Origin: Lusitaniella coriacea LEGE 07157
GTDB taxonomy: Bacteria; Cyanobacteriota; Cyanobacteriia; Cyanobacteriales; Spirulinaceae
DNA length: 64,000 bases
Assembly: GCF_015207425.1 (NCBI RefSeq)
Contig: NZ_JADEWZ010000002.1
Coordinates: forward strand, 124,001 to 188,000
Direction: 5' to 3'
The notes under the pieces were generated by a model. That model did no database searches, was not told where the DNA came from, and saw only the letters and a program-made list of their open reading frames with translations. This document shows positions 62,201 through 64,000 of this stretch, one piece after another. The number at the start of each line of letters is the position of its first letter. Positions within the stretch are counted from its first letter, which is position 1. Made by a program: the position numbers and the translations under genes.

Positions 62201-62551
62201 AACTGCTCCCTTTGATGCTTCTCTTTAACAATACTACGATCGGATTTTCGCTTGATGCGCATTAGCAGCGTAACCGTTATAGAGTCGATTTGACATCTTT
62301 TTTAATTCCCTTGGTGCCAGAGTGTTTCAGGCAATTTTAAGCAATTTAATCCAAACCCTCTAGTAGTAGGCGTTTCGTGTAAGCTGCTATGCATTTAAAT
62401 TGTGACTGAGGCTGACACGGCAACGGGGTGACGGGGTGACGGGGTGACGGGGTGACGGGGTGACGGGGAGAGAGATTAACGACTTTGATACAGAGCGCCC
62501 TATACCCAATTTAGATATGTTTTAGTGTAATACCAAAATTTATGTGAGAAT
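62201..62551. repeat. Spacer with octamer tandem repeat and two dispersed repeats
   Basis: This spacer contains the taagctgct...aggctgac repeat (62380-62416) and six octamers ACGGGGTG (62423-62470, last one ACGGGGAG). The 43-nt repeat follows (62483-62525), the latter two in the same order as elements near 59160-59291. The right ~150 nt upstream of the pseudo-receiver gene are ordinary AT-rich sequence. No gene is seen. Confidence 0.75.
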
Positions 62552-64000
62552 TCAAGAGTTGCACAGACCGCGATCGCTCTCAGTTAAGTTCGGATTGGTT
62601 TGCAAATAGTCTTCAATCCACTCACAGCCTTGTTCGAGAAGGATATTAGGGTTCAAATTCCAGAGGATAGCGGTTTGATCGTCGCTGGTGGAAGCGATCA
62701 GTTTGCCGTTGGGACTGAAGCGAACCGCCCAAACGCCGCCTCGATGTCCTTTGAGGGTTTTGAGAAGCGTTCCATTCAAACTCCACAATTTGATCGTTCC
62801 GTCAGCGCTGCCAGAAGCGAGGAGTTTACCTTTGGGACTGAAACTGACGCTGTTAACTCGATTGAGGTGTCCTTTGAGGGTTTTGTAGGGACGGGGGTTA
62901 AAACGGTTGCTTCGGTCGCGTCGCCAGAGTTTGATCGTACCGTCGATGCTAGCGGAGGCAAGGATTTGACTATCAGGCGACCAAGTGACATCCCAAACGC
63001 CGCTTGTATGTCCGGTGAGGGGAGGGAGGGGGTCAAATGTGCCGGCACGATTCCGCACCCAAATCCTAACAGTATCGTCATCGCTTCCCGCAGCGAGGAG
63101 TTGACCGTCGGGACTAAAGCTTACACCAATGGCAGAAAAACCCTGTTCTCGCAAGGTTTGGAGATGTTTGCCGTCGAGGTGCCACAGATCGAGGGTATTT
63201 TTATTGCTGGTGGTGGCGATGGTTTTGCCGCTAGGACTCACGCCCATTCCCCAAATAGCCATCCGATGGGTTAAGGTTTTTCTGGGTTTGAGGGTCTTGT
63301 TGTCTTCAATGTGCCACAGTTTAACGCCGCCTTCAATGCTGGCTGTGATGAGGGTTTTGTTGTCAGGACTAAAGTGTAGTTTTCCTACCGCATCTTCGGG
63401 TTTGAGGGTGAGAGTTGAGGTATTTTGCCAGGATTGAGAGTCGTTCTGTTCCCAGAGTTTGAGGGTTCCATTGACGCTGGTGGTGATAAGGCGTTTGCCG
63501 TCGGGACTGAATGCGACATCCCGAATTTCTGCACCGTGTCCGGCGAGGGTTGTGAGTTTATTGGATTGGGGATGCCAGAGTTTGATGGTGGTGTCTGCAC
63601 TGGCGGTGGCGAGGGTTTGACCGTCGGCACTCCAACTGACGCTGTAAACGGAGGAGTTGTGACCTTTGAGGGTGGCGCTGAGGGTTCCATCTTTATCCCA
63701 AATTTCAATGGTTTTGTCTTGACTTGCGGTGGCAAAACTTTGGCTGTCGGGACTCCAGGTAATTTCCCACACGCGATCGCGGTGTCCGTTTAGGGTATTG
63801 AGGAGGGTTCCGTCCAGTTGCCAGAGTTTGACCGTATTATCGTTCCCCGCCGACACCAGCAAGCGATTATCCGGACTGAATTTAACGCTGTTGACGCTGC
63901 CTTGATGGTCGCTGAGAATGTCTTGCAGTGGCGGTGTCGTTTCTTCGTTGGTAAATTGCCAGAGTTTGATGGTTTTATCGGTACTCCCAGAAGCGATCAA
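62552..64000 (-). CDS. WD40-repeat protein, C-terminal part (cut by right edge)
   Basis: The frame is open to the window end, so the N-terminus is missing. The visible 482 residues hold about eleven WD40 repeats (VNSVKFSPDNRLLVSAGNDN, IKLW and similar), enough for more than one propeller. The final segment LLEQGCEWIEDYLQTNPNLT followed by SDRGLC is the usual ending of large cyanobacterial WD40 proteins that start with NACHT/STAND ATPase or effector domains. Whether such a domain is present lies outside the window. Confidence 0.9.
   Translation of the reverse strand: MIASGSTDKTIKLWQFTNEETTPPLQDILSDHQGSVNSVKFSPDNRLLVSAGNDNTVKLWQLDGTLLNTLNGHRDRVWEITWSPDSQSFATASQDKTIEIWDKDGTLSATLKGHNSSVYSVSWSADGQTLATASADTTIKLWHPQSNKLTTLAGHGAEIRDVAFSPDGKRLITTSVNGTLKLWEQNDSQSWQNTSTLTLKPEDAVGKLHFSPDNKTLITASIEGGVKLWHIEDNKTLKPRKTLTHRMAIWGMGVSPSGKTIATTSNKNTLDLWHLDGKHLQTLREQGFSAIGVSFSPDGQLLAAGSDDDTVRIWVRNRAGTFDPLPPLTGHTSGVWDVTWSPDSQILASASIDGTIKLWRRDRSNRFNPRPYKTLKGHLNRVNSVSFSPKGKLLASGSADGTIKLWSLNGTLLKTLKGHRGGVWAVRFSPNGKLIASTSDDQTAILWNLNPNILLEQGCEWIEDYLQTNPNLTESDRGLCNS

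Noticed and set aside
62423-62470. Octamer ACGGGGTG array considered as an origin iteron set
   Set aside because: There is no replication gene, DnaA boxes or AT-rich unwinding region next to it. Similar sequence occurs inside many dispersed repeats.

Overview
The window is chromosomal DNA of a cyanobacterium, probably filamentous or colonial. Direct clues are very frequent HIP1 octamers (GCGATCGC), a light-dependent protochlorophyllide reductase, the NblS-interacting protein SipA, an NblR-like regulator, a PEP-CTERM surface protein, an inactive caspase homologue, TTCCCTA-type heptamer tandem repeats, and many PAS, GGDEF/EAL and cyclase proteins. I cannot name the species. I found no rRNA or tRNA gene, no transposase and no phage structural gene.

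Layout. 0-7.4 kb: tail of a histidine kinase, a receiver-PAS-GGDEF-EAL protein, a membrane-anchored PP2C phosphatase with a small partner, an NfeD/SPFH membrane pair and a PEP-CTERM protein. 7.8-15.6 kb: metallo-beta-lactamase-fold enzyme, sipA, cbiX, a membrane protein, a methyltransferase, dienelactone hydrolase with an AraC regulator, and an MscS channel. 15.7-21.2 kb: exopolysaccharide genes (flippase, GT4, BY-kinase co-polymerase). 21.2-36 kb: mixed metabolic, regulatory and envelope genes, including eda, an L,D-transpeptidase lacking its catalytic Cys, por, Uma2, a HAD/metallophosphoesterase pair, the pseudo-caspase, sufE and fur. 36.5-45.6 kb: a signalling island of two related histidine kinases, a single-domain response regulator and two class III cyclases, apparently built by tandem duplication. 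45.6-56.2 kb: TIGR03032 protein, a nuclease-like protein, ribBA, glutaredoxin, recR, an ABC1/UbiB kinase and a permease. 56.4-59.1 kb: two tandem amidases without signal peptides, the second fused to an M15-type peptidase. 59.1-60.4 kb: a 1.3-kb region with no annotated gene, which on reading holds a candidate two-peptide operon and a minimal orphan CRISPR array. 60.4-64 kb: a pseudo-receiver/WD40 fusion and the end of a large WD40 protein.

The spacers carry a family of composite repeats. They combine heptamer tandem repeats, a core reading cacttcgacacgctcagtg, and a palindromic MITE-like element with a central hairpin. Two pairs of these composites lie in inverted orientation, around about 9 kb (27-36 kb) and about 2.4 kb (50.0-52.5 kb).

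The most novel candidates are (1) the two translationally coupled mini-ORFs at 59380-59540, whose first ribosome site is partly buried in a perfect hairpin and which are followed by a terminator; (2) the neighbouring leader-repeat array whose two spacers share a 15-nt motif; and (3) the tandem cytoplasmic-start amidases just upstream. Several enzymes have lost catalytic or phosphoacceptor residues: the caspase (Tyr/Ser), the L,D-transpeptidase (Cys to Ser), the WD40 receiver (Asp to Asn) and the receiver remnant on the 36.5-kb kinase (Asp to Asn).
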